Numbered from the stretch's first letter, positions 1-11,384 are shown. The stretch is 64,000 bases of DNA from Dryococelus australis (GCA_029891345.1 CM056995.1:84879895-84943894); one strand, 5' to 3'. The notes: generated by a model from the letters alone, not told the origin. A program made the numbers and translations.

Positions 1-720
1 CCTGGCGACTTCAGGTCGAGTGGTGGGGGTAATGCTACCTCGGCCGTTGTCGCTGAACCGATTGCACTTGGCGTAATGATAATGACAATCGTAATGACTA
101 CTGTAATGACTACTGCAGTTATTATGACAATTGTTTTTTTTTTTTTGTCGCCTGAGGCTAAAGATGTTGCGCAATCACACATCTTCACTCGCCGATTGCG
201 TGGGCGAGACTGAGATCTTGCTCCGACGAGTACTAGTTTACAAGTAAGGTGGGTACCATGGAGGCGGAATGTAGTCACACTTGCTTTTTTGGCCAGCGTG
301 ACCTTGGCGACTACAGGTAAGGTTTTGAGTGGTGGGGTAAATGCATTCTTACACAACTATACTTGCTAGTCTGGTAATGACGCTCAAACAACTGCACTTG
401 ACGTAATGCAAATTTCAATTCTAATGACAATCCTTATGACGATTGTAATATTTTTGGTTTGATTGGTGCCTGATGCTGAAGGTGTTACACAATCAGACGT
501 CATCACTCGCCTACTGACGGAGATAAAATGAGATCCTGCTCCGATGGGTGTCGGGTAACAACTAAGTGGCCGAGGGGTGCCGAGGGTGGAGGGGTAAATG
601 CAAATGTATGACTTAATCGAACAAGTTCATACTTACCAAATAACATTACTAAGTATACACTCGTCAAGTACGCACGCGCGTGGAAGGTACATTTAATGAC
701 CACCGTTGGCTGTTAGGCAG
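1..720. repeat. Degenerate tandem repeat, ~300-bp unit
   Basis: Two diverged copies are visible, about 1-300 and 303-600, with a partial third after 600. Shared landmarks in order are GGCGACT-CAGGT, a GAGTGGTGGGG stretch, runs of TAATGAC, a T-rich tract, a GCCTGA-GCT segment, an ACTCGCC segment and GATC-TGCTCCGA. No convincing coding frame follows the repeats. The window begins inside the array, so its full size is unknown. Confidence 0.6.
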
Positions 721-834
721 CGTTAGTGTTGGTTGATGTGGGAATCGGTTACTAGGAGTACTAATGTCCGCTAAAGGCCAAAGTCAATATTATGATATAT
801 GTTGATGTGACAAGCTATAGTACATTATAAGAAT

Positions 835-908
835 CAGTGGAGGTGACGAGCGGCGAATTGCCGGACCTTGGGTTGGTAGACACATGCTCTAACCAACTAA
901 GCCAACAT
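835..908 (-). repeat. Relic of a tRNA-derived SINE head
   Basis: Read on the minus strand, the stretch begins GGCTTAGTTGGTTAGAGCAT, a good tRNA D-arm/A box. It is followed about 35 nt later by a decayed T-arm (GGTCCGGCAATTCGCC). The A box is clear, the B box is poor and no body is recognised. An overlapping 75-codon frame on the + strand is probably accidental. The rest of 720-1590 shows no gene. Confidence 0.4.
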
Positions 909-1589
909 GACATGAGTACTATCATAGGTCTAAATCCTGTATACACAAAAAGAACCACCTGGTTATGGATTCGTATTTTAAAAAATAATTTGTATATGAT
1001 GTTATATTCATCGACAATGAAAAAACATCATTTTATAAATAAAAGTCATGTGTTTAAATTATAATATTTTAATTTGACTTTTAAAATAAGTATATCGAGC
1101 AATATGTCTATGGATCCATATTTTCAAGGAGAATTTGATTATGACGTCACAAACATTGATTATACAAACATGCTTGTATAAATTCATGCTCTGTCATTCC
1201 CATATTGGATTATATAAATGCATTAATAAATATACCCAGTGTTATATATTGTCGCACTTGTGTTTTCAAATCAAATACTAAAGTACCAGTATGATCTTTG
1301 ATCATCCAGACTTTTTTCGATTAATTGCTTGCACTCCACTACCATACTGAATTTAGTAAACATAGGAGCGATCCTTTTTTTATTTCTAAAATAATTATTG
1401 TATCCAGTCTGAGCAACGAATACAACGCAGCACTTACCACAGTGTTAAGTGTAGTATAGCTATATCCGACCCACGCGAACTTATAAGCATAGTTGACCAT
1501 CATTTCCGAGCCCTTTAAGTTATAGTCACCAAATTCGAACAATAGGTATTGCCTGTAGCACTGATTAATGTGATAGGACTCAGTATGCC

Positions 1590-2420
1590 TTAAGACCTAT
1601 ACTAAGCATAGCTGGTCACCAATTCTCAACCAACAAAGCTATAATCATCAAATTTGTAACATACACAATAACCCCGACAACAAACAAGGCCACCTTAAGA
1701 CCTATAGTAAGCATATCTGAACGCCAATTCGCAACCACCAAAGCTATAATCATCAAATTTGTGACATACACAACAACCCTGATAAACAGAACCACAAGGT
1801 CAAACACACCTTAAGATCTATAGTAAGCATAGTTGGCCATCAATTATCAACATCAAAGCTATAATCATTACATTTGTAACATACACAACAACCCCAACAA
1901 CAAACAGAAACACAAGGTGAAAAACACCTTAAGACCTATAGTAAGCATAGCTGGCTTCCAATTTCCAATCACCAAAGCTATAATCATCAAATTGGTAACA
2001 TACACAACAACCATGACAGCAAACAAGACCATAAGGCCAAACACACCTTAAGACCTCTTATAAGGATAGTTGTTCGCCATTTCCCATCCACCATAACTAT
2101 AATGACAAAATCCATAACATACACATTACTCCTGACAACAAACAGGTCCACAGGGCTAAACACACACCTTAAGTCATCTTATTAGCATACTTACTCATCG
2201 TTTCCCATCTACAAAAGCTGTAATCACCAAATTCATTACATACACAACAATCCCGACTATAAACAAAACCACAAGGTCAATAACATCTTAAGGAATTTTA
2301 TGAGAATAGTTACTCACAATTTTCCATCCGCCAAAGCTATAACTTTAAAAACCCCTGAGAACAAACAGGACTGCAGGGTCAAACAGACCTTATGCCCTAT
2401 AGTAACCATAGTTGGATTGA
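1590..2420. repeat. Satellite-like tandem array, ~118-bp unit, about 8 copies
   Basis: The landmark CCTTAAGACCTATAGTAAGC recurs near 1590, 1693, 1810, 1928, 2046, 2167, 2287 and 2388. It is followed each time by CAAAGCTATAATCATCAAAT and an ACATACACAACAACC stretch. Copies are best conserved in the first half and decay to the right. Short open frames on both strands across the array are by-products of the repetition. Confidence 0.85.
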
Positions 2421-2439
2421 TAAAGCATTCGAATCCCAA

Positions 2440-2800
2440 ACATGAAATTTAAAATCTTTTTATTTATTTTCCTAGCCCTCGAGGTCTGACGACCGATAGG
2501 CAGATTGATACTCTGTTCCAACCCCCGGAACAGCCAATTAAAATCTATATTAAATATTTCCTAAACCTCGGTTTAGGACAACCAATAGATGGATTGATAC
2601 CGACTTCATTTCTAGCTATACACATATATCATTTTTATGAATCGCTTCCTAACTCACAGACTTTGAAGACTGATGAGAGGATTGATACTGAAATCCATTC
2701 ATGAACAAAGCATTTAAATACTTTTATATCTTTTCTTAATATCCCTGCTCTGACGACCTTGGGTGAATTGATAATAGGCTAGTTTCCTGTTCCAATTACT
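2440..2800. repeat. Degenerate tandem repeat, ~90-bp unit, about 4 copies
   Basis: The core TCTGACGACCGATAGGCAGA followed by TTGATACT recurs in decayed form near 2480, 2570, 2655 and 2750, each preceded by an AT-rich stretch (TTTTATATCTTTTC-like). It abuts the 118-bp satellite but has a different unit. The next ~650 bases, to the SINE at 3475, show no recognisable gene. Confidence 0.5.
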
Positions 2801-3474
2801 TACACTTTATATATACAATGAGGTTAATTATGCATCATCACCCAACCTTCAACTAAGCCATTTGACATGTAGCAAAAGGTTTTTGTCCCAGGCGATTATT
2901 CATGTCCGTCCGACTGATTAGTCGTGTGAGTTTCATCGGATGTTTTTCCATTGGCTAATTACCTCATCAATACATCTCATTGACTGTTAAGTTGGCAAGC
3001 CTCTAATAGCTGTGTTTGACTAATTACTTACATGCATTAGACTAATGGCAAACCTTAATCACATGTGTTCGATCATTTAATCGGGTGCATTCGATACCAT
3101 ATTGCATTGTGTAAACACATAAAAAGGGATGGAAATATTTTTAAAAATATTAAGTTCATCTATTGAAAATGTCCACATTACATCGCGTGCACGACGGATG
3201 AAGTCTGTCTGTGATACACGCATCACCTGGGAAATATACCAGCCGGAATCTGAACCCAGATATCCAGTCAAGGCATCAGAAAAGTGTTAAGACCCAAACA
3301 TCGGCCAGCCAGCATGCGCTTCGTGTAGCAGAGTATGGGTCGATGCCCACCAACCCAGCATGGAGGACAAACTGTAGAACCTGCTCTGTGGGAAACACGA
3401 CAGCCTTGGAGCCCAGTTTTCACCATGTCCTTGAGTGTCGTCGCCGCCACGGAAAGAACAACACCATACCAACA

Positions 3475-3715
3475 GCGAGGTGGCACAATGGTAACTCACT
3501 GGACTCGCATTCGGGAGGACCCGGATTCGATTCCCGGTTCGGCAATCCTGATTTCGGTTTTCCATGGGTTTCTGAAATCACTCCAGGCGAATGCTGGGAT
3601 GGGTTCTTAACTAAGGCCATGGCCGATTCCTACTCATTCCTCCCCCAATCCCTCTTCCCTGTGTAACTTGCACCATCTCTAATGGCCTTACTGTCGGCGA
3701 GACGTTTAGCCCAGC
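3475..3715 (+). repeat. tRNA-derived SINE
   Basis: The head carries an A box (GAGGTGGCACAATGGTAACT) and, after an anticodon-like stretch, a B box (GGATTCGATTCCC). The body contains CCAGGCGAATGCTGGGATGG, then GGCCATGGCCGATTCC, and ends with a CTAATGGCCTTACTGTCGGC-type tail. The same body recurs in the SINE interrupted by the foldback element at 28.6-30.7 kb. The several open frames on both strands here lie inside the SINE and are not genes. Confidence 0.8.
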
Positions 3716-3729
3716 TACCTACCTACCGT

Positions 3730-4622
3730 CAATATCGAAAGCTGTAAACTACTCTGTTCAAGGTAGGAAATGGTTTGATCCAGAGAAAAACTACTGGTCT
3801 GTGTACCCAGGCTTCCAGATGGCGGAATATTGTGTGTACAATCCCCTGGTAACATGTGTTGAGGAGCAGTGTGCAAACGATGTACATGTTTACTTCTCAT
3901 GGGCTACAATAGCCATGCCAGACCATATAAAGCCTAAATTTGTGGAGGGACTGTAATAACAGCGAATGTGCAGTTAACCTTTGTAGACCATATATGCTTA
4001 GTTTCCAATGCACAATAGAAGAAATGAAAAATCAACCCTTAAACCAAGTGAACAAGATATTTGATTATGATCCCCAATGTGAGAATTTACTGTCAAGGTT
4101 ACTAATGAAAAGTTAATCAACACATTACATGCTGTTTAAAGAAGCATCTAAATTGCCATTACGATTTTCTGAAATGTGTACTGAATACCTGCATAGTGCT
4201 ATGTACCACAATGAACCACCTTGGATCATCCTGTAATCTAGGGTATTTGTGAATGAACTCTGCCCTATTTACAGGCAGAAATTACTTCGTAAAGCCAAGT
4301 TCTCGCCATCAAACCTCCTAACCAAGCAGATGGGACTGTATAAAAAATATAAGCAGATATGTTTGTGAACGAATATTGTCTGTGAACCATGAAAAATATA
4401 GTATGGACTGTACTAGCAACAGTTATACTACTAGAGACCACACCTCCAGTGACAACAGGAGTCCTACTCTGTGAGTCCACCATGATTATCCACACTGAAA
4501 ATGATGCTGTTCTCTTCAAAATATTAAGAGATTCGAATATGTCTACTTCAGGAGCATGGAAAAGTTGTAAAAAGGAAACAAATTGTAATTCAAGTAATAA
4601 TTTTTTATTTCTAAAAATGTGA
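3730..4622 (+). pseudogene. Decayed virus-like Cys-rich gene (paralogue of 45990-46645)
   Basis: Two blocks match the minus-strand relic near 46 kb. Block one (about 3745-3957) reads ...VTCVEEQCANDVHVYFSW... and ends at a TAA. Block two (about 4250-4580) reads NELCPIYRQKLLRKAKFSP, then IIHTENDAVLFKILRDSN, against LCSVYKQKLLREAIFSP and IFIHTEDDAVPFKILIDSD at 46 kb. Nucleotide identity across block two is obvious by eye. Stops and frame changes separate the blocks, so this copy is dead. I cannot assign a function. The Cys-rich first block resembles the HW-type repeat domain seen at 55.5-56.8 kb. Confidence 0.5.
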
Positions 4623-5515
4623 ATAAATATATGTATGTAAATAAAACATTATATTTCTTAAAATAGCCAATATTCCACAAGTTTACCTAAAAGCGGTATG
4701 CAAAGAAAGTTTAACTAGCAAACAGTATTGAAAGCTTTCGTATTAATATAATTTCTAGAGCCTGATAATTATAAAACCACTACTGAACTTCTCATGTCGG
4801 TCGATACCAAACAAAAGTGTTATTACATAACCACACCAAACCTGTATGAGTCTTTATTTCCACATGAACGAACTTACATAATCAGCGATGAATGTATGCA
4901 CTCGTGTAAACACCATATCTATATGCGCATACATCTAATCCCTAAAAAATCAACTGACAAAGGAGATAAGAGAAAGAACAGTTCCACCATTGCCACTAAG
5001 GTCCATGTCATCGACAATACATTTGTTCCCCACCATCAGATCAGATCACAAACGCCTAATTCGACAGCCCGCGATGGTATCCATTAATCATTCATGCTAT
5101 TCTCCGACACCAATTTTTCGATCAATCTCACAATCCCTACAGAAATCCACGCACACAACAATCCCAATCCCATTTTGAATCCCAATATTTCTATCAATCC
5201 ATAGGCTTGTATTTATTCATACATATTTAAAAAAAACTATTCACCTACTGTCTACAAAAATTTGTACATGTCGACAGAATTAATGTTCGTGTATGCATTC
5301 AGGTAGCCGAGCATTTTCATACTTAAGTCTTTATTATACTTTTATATATAGAGTTTAAAATATATGAGCAAAATGCTCATAGCAACACTTTAATTTTTTG
5401 AGAGATAAAATGATATGGTATAAAAAAAAAATTATTTAAAAATAATAATTTATTATTTTTTGTATTTATAATTTCAGAAGTAATCAGTTCATCACATTAT
5501 TCGACGTGCCCCTTT
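4623..5515. other. No clear gene; short Cys/His-containing frame
   Basis: A 97-codon frame on the + strand (4794-5087) contains several Cys and His residues and a Lys-rich stretch. It may be another fragment of the nearby virus-like gene set, but I could not align it to any copy. The rest is AT-rich with no recognised feature. AATAAA motifs near 4621-4645 could have served the relic upstream. Confidence 0.25.
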
Positions 5516-5517
5516 TC

Positions 5518-5662
5518 CTTAAGTTCTCTATCAATCGAAAGCATCTTTTTCATTTTTGAGTAATTCCGTTGTTTTCGAAGCTCAAGCAAATAACTGACAA
5601 TGTTTACAAAATTGTTGGGATCTTCCAAATCGGTGTTCACAGTAGTACCGGATAGTCAACCA
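5518..5662 (-). pseudogene. Fragment of the DPN-LVD tail domain
   Basis: The minus strand reads TDLEDPNNFVNIVSYLLEL followed by RKQRNYSKMKKMLSIDRELK and a TAA stop. This aligns over about 45 residues with the end of the frame at 44447-44719 (VEDPNKLVDRVRYLL, then SIIEELKDRG and stop). Stop position and spacing are conserved, so this is homology rather than chance. No upstream exon is seen next to it. The minus-strand zinc-finger relic at 10073-10641 may be from the same copy, now separated by other repeats. Confidence 0.6.
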
Positions 5663-5739
5663 TGGTTTCTGCGAACGTCAGCGTTCTATGTATGCATTCT
5701 CCCATCATTGAGCAAAAGTGGTAATTTTTTTATTTTCCA

Positions 5740-5860
5740 AAACCAATAAAACATATAATTTTTTTATATTTTCAGGTTTCGAACACAGAGCCCTACACGA
5801 TATTTCACCTTTGGTGATCGTTAATCTTTACATCAGACAAAATTTCAGTAAAGTACAAGT
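5740..5860 (+). repeat. Single copy of the ~290-bp repeat found at 40.3-41.5 kb
   Basis: The core TTTCGAACACAGAGCCCTAC, followed by ACGATATTTCACCTTTGGTG, matches the core at about 41275 (TCTCGAACTCAGAGCCCTAC...). It is flanked by the same AT-rich spacer type. Both loci lie next to relics of the virus-like gene set, so this repeat may belong to that element. Confidence 0.55.
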
Positions 5861-6245
5861 TAATTTTATGTTTTATTATACAAATACTGTTCTTTTATGT
5901 TTCCCGACATTTCAGTAAAGTATAAGATTATACATCTTAATATTTGAATAAAGACTTCTTAATATGTTCAATCGAGTAATCTATTATGAGTTTAACTCTG
6001 TAGGGTGTGTGAAATGAGTAAAATAGGATAATTTCAATCAGAGGTCTGCGAAGTGGTCAAAATAGGGAAAATTCAATAAATGCATCCACCATTTTTGATC
6101 GGGTTACTCTATAAGGAGGGAATCATTTTAAAAAATTCAGTATAAGTTTAGCAGTCGTTGAGGTCACTTCGTGTAGCTGTATGGAATTTACTGCAATTAA
6201 TAAGGTTTTCTCAGCATTATACTTCGAAAGTGTGTGTGAACTTCA

Positions 6246-6600
6246 CCATCACCGAGATCAACAGTCATTGTCGTCGATCTCACCTCGTCGAGCTGCAAGA
6301 CATCGACCACCATTAAAATAGTTCTCATCCCTTCACTATATTTCAAAACTGGTAATGTGTGCTTCACCATCTCCGAGAGCGACTCAATCCCAATATTCGC
6401 AGAGGGCATGCCATCACCGAGATCAACAGTCATTGTCGTCGGGCTCACCTCGTCGAGCTGCAAGACATCGACCACCATTAAAAAAGTTCTCATCCCTTCA
6501 CTATATTTCAAAATTGGTAATGTGTGCTTCACCATCTCCGAGAGCGACTCAATCCCAATATTCGCAGAGGGCATACCATCACCGAGATCATCAGCAGCAG
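6246..6600. repeat. 165-bp tandem repeat, two full units plus part of a third, open in frame
   Basis: CCATCACCGAGATCA recurs at 6246, 6411 and 6576, an exact 165-bp (55-codon) period. Copies are nearly identical. Because the period is a multiple of three, long frames stay open on both strands: a 156-codon frame on the minus strand (6197-6667) and a + strand frame running into the relic at 6655. The + reading is preferred weakly because it leads into a recognised gene fragment. Neither frame resembles a known protein. Confidence 0.6.
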
Positions 6601-6654
6601 CGAGAATGTGTAAAAGGTTAGAAAGCACAACTGTCACTTTTGTGATAGCATGAT

Positions 6655-6900
6655 TATGAGTGTGCAAGTTTTAAAATCCTATTTTGGCTTTCGGACAATC
6701 GAAAATATTGCTAAGCCTCGACATTCATTCCCAGTTGTGAATTCTGTCCACGAAATTGATAATTTCGTATGCTCCACATGAAATCATCTCGTTTGCCCTT
6801 TACTTTCAGAAGATCTAAGGAGCGATGAAGATATTGTCTCATATTTGCAGTGTGAAAATTGCCCTACAGTACACCTGCTTTTTTTTTTAATTACGTGAAA
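6655..6900 (+). pseudogene. Degenerate copy of the gene at 54475-55026
   Basis: The + strand reads NPILAFGQSKILLSLDIHSQ, then EIISFALYFQ, then after a frame change DLRSDEDIVSYLQCENCPT. The intact protein at 54475 has NAILDYGKAKTLLSLECSQL, EFIISFADQ and DEDIVSYLPCDHCP in the same order and spacing. Two in-frame stops and a frameshift show it is dead. The paired Cys (C-x2-C) after the VSYL motif is conserved, so those residues probably mattered for function, for example in metal binding (inference). Confidence 0.65.
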
Positions 6901-9480
6901 CAACACTTCTGGAAATACCATGCAATGCGCAGGATGCAACTAATTATTAAACTTGTTAACAATGCTCCAAACAACGTCCATGACATAGTGTCAGATTCTG
7001 GAATCGATTAATTCGACTCAGAGGCATCAACAGAGATACTTTAAACAAAAGGAATGAGATGCTAAAGATTCCCTAAGGGAGGTTTTGTATATAAGAAGTG
7101 TGTGTATTAAGTTCTAATGATTCCCTCAGGGAGATTTTGTAAATAGCATTCAGTGCAAAAGTTTCCTTCAGGAAAAAAAATATAAGTATTATTCTTGTGT
7201 ATGTAAGCTAAAGTATTATTCTTGTATGTGTAAGTCAAAGTGTCATTCTTGTTTATGTAGGCCAAATTATGCCTTGGCTTGTTTAAAAGGCTAGGTCTTC
7301 ATTCTACCCATGTTCTGTTGCATGCAAGGGTTTGAAAACAATTACGATAATTATTTTATTGTAAAAGAACTTGGTATTAGCTCTTGCTGATGATGACGAT
7401 ACCATTAAAGACCTAAGTTGTTAAAACACCTCTGCTGTTGATTTGACTTAACTCTATAAATTTAGATTACATAGCGACATCAGATACATTAAGCCCATGT
7501 TGTGGAATGAGATTCTGGCCACATACCAAATGAAGACAGATTCCAATACCTCAATGATATAATTATTGAAGACTGACGAGAGTAGCTTTACTCTACGCAG
7601 CTGTTTTGGCACCCTCCAGGTGACAGGGTAACCAAGACTTAAGTGGCTGTAAGGTATGTGCATAGCGGCTGTGCGGCTATGTTTGGTGAGGAGACCTCAA
7701 CTATGGAAGAGGTATTAGGGGGCCCGATGCCATCCTCCATCCTTGTGGCGTGGGGATGTGTACTCGGGCCCTTTATCAATACCAGGCCTTAAGTGGCTGT
7801 AAAACTGCATACAGTTTAGGTATGTTACACAAACCTGGTAGAGAAATAATCAACCACTTCGGTGGAAGGAGATTTTCATGTTCGACCTAGGAGAACCAGA
7901 TCATTTCTCGAGTGTGATCTCGAAGGCAGGGACCCAGAATGTAATGGCTGTAAGGCGTGCGCAGGTCTGAGGTCTCGGAGATCGGGGAGAAATTCATGGG
8001 GAACCACTCTCTGCTGGAGAGTAACACTAAAGAAGAATGGTGAGTACTGCTGACTGAGAATTGTGTCGGAAGTATTACCACTCCTTATATCACATGGCCA
8101 GCAGGAAAATAAGCTGCAGAAAGGGCTGGTTATGCACAAGTCATAGCCTTTGCCAGCTCAAGAGAACCCACACCTCCTCATGGTACCACTGAGTGGTCTC
8201 ACTGAGCAGTCTCACTGAGCGAGATCACCAAACGTGGGCAACTCCCTGGTGTTCCCTATGTCCTGTTTTACTAAAAGGGGTATCTGCATCCCTGGCAAAT
8301 CGTCGTTGTAGGCAATCACGACAGAGGTATCAGGTGGCGGACCGGTCGACTCTTTTATGGTAAGTGGGGCCCAAAAGCTGAGTCTCAAGGTGAAGAAATT
8401 AAAGCTATGGAAATAGACCATATCGGATTGGGGCATTAGCCCACTGAGATGGAGAACCCAATATGAAAACGAAGAAATTGCATGGGCTGACCTCGCTTTC
8501 CCGTACAGCTTTCCTGAGCCGGAGGTGGGGGTGGCACAACCCTAAGAATGGGCCCCTGTGTCCTTGGACAGCCCTTTAACCTCTGGTACTCAGAGGTCAG
8601 ATTGAGGAATGGACTCGTGCTGGTAGTGGTTTAAATATTCGCTATGAAGGTGGATATATTTCCCATATGTGGGAGAAGGGCTCGACCAGACGATCTGGTC
8701 AAAAGGTGAGTGTCCCTGAACGGCTGAAGGTGGCGCGGGGCTCTGTGGGCAGGGAATCTCTTGAAAAAGAGGGGGGGGGGTAGAGGAACCTGCCCGAGGG
8801 AACCCACATTGGTGGAAGCTGCAAAATGGACAAGAATTTACTGAGAACACAAAAACCCTGGCAAGACCACTGTCTAGGAGGGGTAAGAGCCCTAATTATT
8901 TATATAATTATTGAAGACTGTCCCATATTTGCCTCGGGTAAAACTCAAAAGAAAATTAACAAGTCTTTAATTAATTATTGATAAAGCGATATATGCAAAA
9001 CTCTTTAAAAAAGTGTCTTCATTTATATAATGCATAGAGGAAATAAACATTGTATATACCTTATTCGTATATCAAGCGAAGGAAATATTATATGTATACC
9101 TATATTCGGAAGTACATAGGTTCAAACATTCTGCCACTACGTAACAATACATATCCAAGATAATATATTCAGTAGCGAACATTTACTATAAGAAATAACT
9201 TTGGACACCATACCTATATCACACTATTATTAACTGATTATGGCCATCATCATCATATCATCATAATGCAGAGTTATACTTCATTTTTAGTCAGCTATGA
9301 TCTGAAACACCCAATCTAAGGTCAAAGTGATTGCTAGTGAAGGTTGATGACATATTCCGTCCCAAATTAATTAATAGAGGTTTTCCTTCCTTTATTTACA
9401 TATGACTATTTACTGGAAAAAATCATTTCATCGCAAAAAGAGTTTCACATTTTGTTTATTTACCATTTAAATTGTCAGAG
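6901..9480. other. Long stretch without a recognised gene
   Basis: 6900-7460 and 8900-9480 are AT-rich and featureless. 7640-8880 is clearly richer in G+C than its surroundings and contains a few frames of 60-90 codons on both strands, none resembling a known family. The phrase CTTAAGTGGCTGTAA occurs twice (about 7639 and 7789), hinting at a short duplication. The block could be part of an unrecognised mobile element. Confidence 0.4.
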
Positions 9481-9490
9481 AAGTCCAAAT

Positions 9491-9541
<51 letters not shown>

Positions 9542-9618
9542 GTTCTTTTGTCTTCAAAGATTAAACATATATATATAATGTTCTTAGGTCTTCAAAGATT
9601 TCACTTATATATATATAC

Positions 9619-9649
<31 letters not shown>

Positions 9650-9672
9650 ATATATATTATATATATATAAAT
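9491..9672. repeat. AT microsatellites
   Basis: An uninterrupted TA run spans about 9493-9540. Shorter TA/ATAC runs follow at 9566-9580 and 9606-9672. The open frame of 72 codons here is only the translated microsatellite. Confidence 0.95.
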
Positions 9673-9785
9673 TGCATATAACTACCAGAAAATAAAAAAA
9701 AGTATATTAATGATAAAATGAATAAAAACAAGTTTTCCATACACTGTAACTTTATTTTTCATACACTTATCAAGAACATCATATA

Positions 9786-10017
9786 GGCTGTTCATGGAAA
9801 AGTGAGCAATTTTGGGCCCTATTAAGTTTTTCTTTAAGCCATTTTTTTAATCCTTTATTTGCCTTTTGAAATAAATATTTCCATGTAAGTAATAAACACA
9901 GTTTGTGTATTCCACTGCACTCGAAAGTTAACATCTACGACTAAAATATAATATATTTATTGACTATTATTCAAAATTAGAGGGCTTTCAAAAGTTCTCA
10001 CTTTACCATGAACAGCC
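9786..10017. mobile_element. MITE, 232 bp, TIRs starting GGCTGTTCA, TA target site
   Basis: The left end GGCTGTTCATGGAAAAGTGA is the inverse of the right end TCTCACTTTACCATGAACAG-CC. Each end is flanked by TA. The interior is AT-rich and non-coding. Three related elements lie at 27556, 30976 and 31778, and an orphan end at about 43410. The TA duplication and TIR style fit a non-autonomous Tc1/mariner-type element. Confidence 0.85.
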
Positions 10018-10072
10018 TATAGTATTACTGACACACTAAACATATTCTCCATTCAGTATAAGTATTTATGCT

Positions 10073-10641
10073 TTATTCTATTTTTATAGCGCGAATCTTT
10101 TCGTGAGCCGTCAAGGTATCCCGATTCGCATACACCATGCCACAATTATCACATGGATACATCAGGTATGAAATTCTGAGCATACAGTTACTAGCTTCAT
10201 GTTGTCTGACGGTAGAGCTACTCATGAATGTCTTGCCGCAATATTTACATTCGATTCCCAATGAATGACAGACATTGCCTTTACATGTCTTATTATGTCT
10301 ATCAGCTTATCAGTGCAGGTAAACACATAATCACAGTTATCACAGTGGAATGCCTTGTACGCCGGGATGAACAAGCAATGACTACATTCATGTCGACGTG
10401 CACTACGACGTGTAGTAAAACTATTTCCACTACAGCAACATTGTCTGTGTAATGCTTCTAGTGAATATCCAACATCTCTTAGTGTTGAAGGTGGTTTGTC
10501 TTCGACTAATGCTTCCCTCTTCATATTACAAAAGCATACACTATCACTAGATGATTCCTTTTGTGGCACTCTGCCTTCCAACATAACAGCCAAAGAAGTG
10601 AAAACATTCTTACAGGATGTATGTTTATATACTGGTTTCAC
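10073..10641 (-). pseudogene. C2HC zinc-finger gene, four fingers, one frameshift
   Basis: Reading from 10641 leftward, four fingers of form C-x2-C-x12-H-x4-C (or close) are visible. They begin CCCSGNSF...RRHECSHC, CDNCDYVF...RHVKGNVC, CKYCGKTF...RQHEASNC and CDNCGMVY...AHEK. A one-base frameshift near 10270 lies inside finger two; after the change of frame the expected H-x4-C reappears, which shows that the frameshift is a break in a once-continuous gene. The N-terminal ~85 residues are Ser-rich. The same finger type occurs at 40.2, 44.0, 45.1, 48.2 and 63.8 kb. It is presumably nucleic-acid binding and part of the virus-like gene set. Confidence 0.65.
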
Positions 10642-10702
10642 AACAGAACAATTAGTTTATGTTAACCATCTCGACTGTCTCAATGTATGTCTGAAAATTA
10701 TT

Positions 10703-10783
10703 TGTCAGATGTGGGATTCGAACCCACACTCCCCTTACAAGGAACCAGAGCTTAAATCTAGGAGACCACTCGACCAACCTGAC
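10703..10783 (-). tRNA. tRNA-Leu(UAA)-like gene, probably defective
   Basis: On the minus strand the acceptor stem GTCAGGT pairs with ATCTGAC and the T arm is perfect (GTGGG-TTCGAAT-CCCAC). The anticodon stem CTAGA/TCTGG closes a 7-nt loop TTTAAGC with anticodon TAA. A long variable arm (TTCCTTGTAAGGGG) marks a class II tRNA. Compared with usual eukaryotic tRNA-Leu, about six bases are missing on the 3' side of the D arm (GGTCGAGTGGTCT runs straight into the anticodon stem), so the D stem cannot form normally. It may be a pseudogene or a tRNA-derived repeat; no SINE body was recognised downstream. Confidence 0.6.
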
Positions 10784-11255
10784 AATTGTTATAGTGTGGA
10801 AATTTCAGAAAATGTTTCCATAATGAAAATTGCTACCTTAATTTATCAACATCTCAATCAAAATATACTGCTTGAAACGAAGAGGGATTCGCAATTTTTT
10901 GAGGAAATTTTAAAATTTGCAGAAAAACCATAAGGCGCCTTTGATTTTGCTGCTGCTCATTACCGTTGTGCTTTATTTTAACTCCTTGGATGTGGTGTGT
11001 CCATAATAGTTGCAAGTCCTTTAAAACACTCTGTACACATGTGACAACCAAGATGTACATGAATTACCAGATGTACTGCCGCCATTTTGATTAAATTATA
11101 TTGCAGGAATGGCATGTCCATTCTACTACTAAGTCATATTTAGTTTCATAGCTACTTAAGAATACCTTAATATCTATTCCAGAACTAACAAAATAACGCA
11201 TATGCCATGGAAACATTTTTAATGCTTTAATGAGATTCGAAATGTAAATTTGTAG

Positions 11256-11384
11256 GCAGACGAGCTCGCAGCTGGTCTTCTAGCACTTGGTCTCAATTCT
11301 GGCGACAGAGTAGCTATCTGGGGCTACAGCTCCAGTTACCACTACTTAGCAGCACTTGCTGCACCAAGAGCAGGTCTGATACTG
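11256..11384 (+). CDS. Acyl-CoA synthetase (ACSF2-type), internal exon a
   Basis: A 43-codon phase-0 exon is bounded by acceptor ...TTTGTAG and donor GTAAGT. It encodes ADELAAGLLALGLNSGDRVA followed by IWGYSS, the conserved N-terminal 'AAGL..LGL..GDRV.IWG.NS' segment of acyl-CoA synthetase family member 2. These enzymes activate fatty acids to acyl-CoA with ATP, typically in mitochondria. The next exon continues the alignment without a gap, which confirms the gene model. Upstream coding exons and the start codon are not visible in the window. Confidence 0.85.

Noticed and set aside
3211..3666. 151-codon frame on the + strand and several overlapping frames
   Set aside because: Most of the frame lies in a tRNA-derived SINE; no protein family resemblance and no splice context.
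9452..9670. 72-codon frame of Tyr-Ile repeats
   Set aside because: It is the translated TA microsatellite.
10496..10933. 145-codon + strand frame
   Set aside because: It runs antisense through the zinc-finger relic and the tRNA-Leu-like gene; neither part supports coding on this strand.
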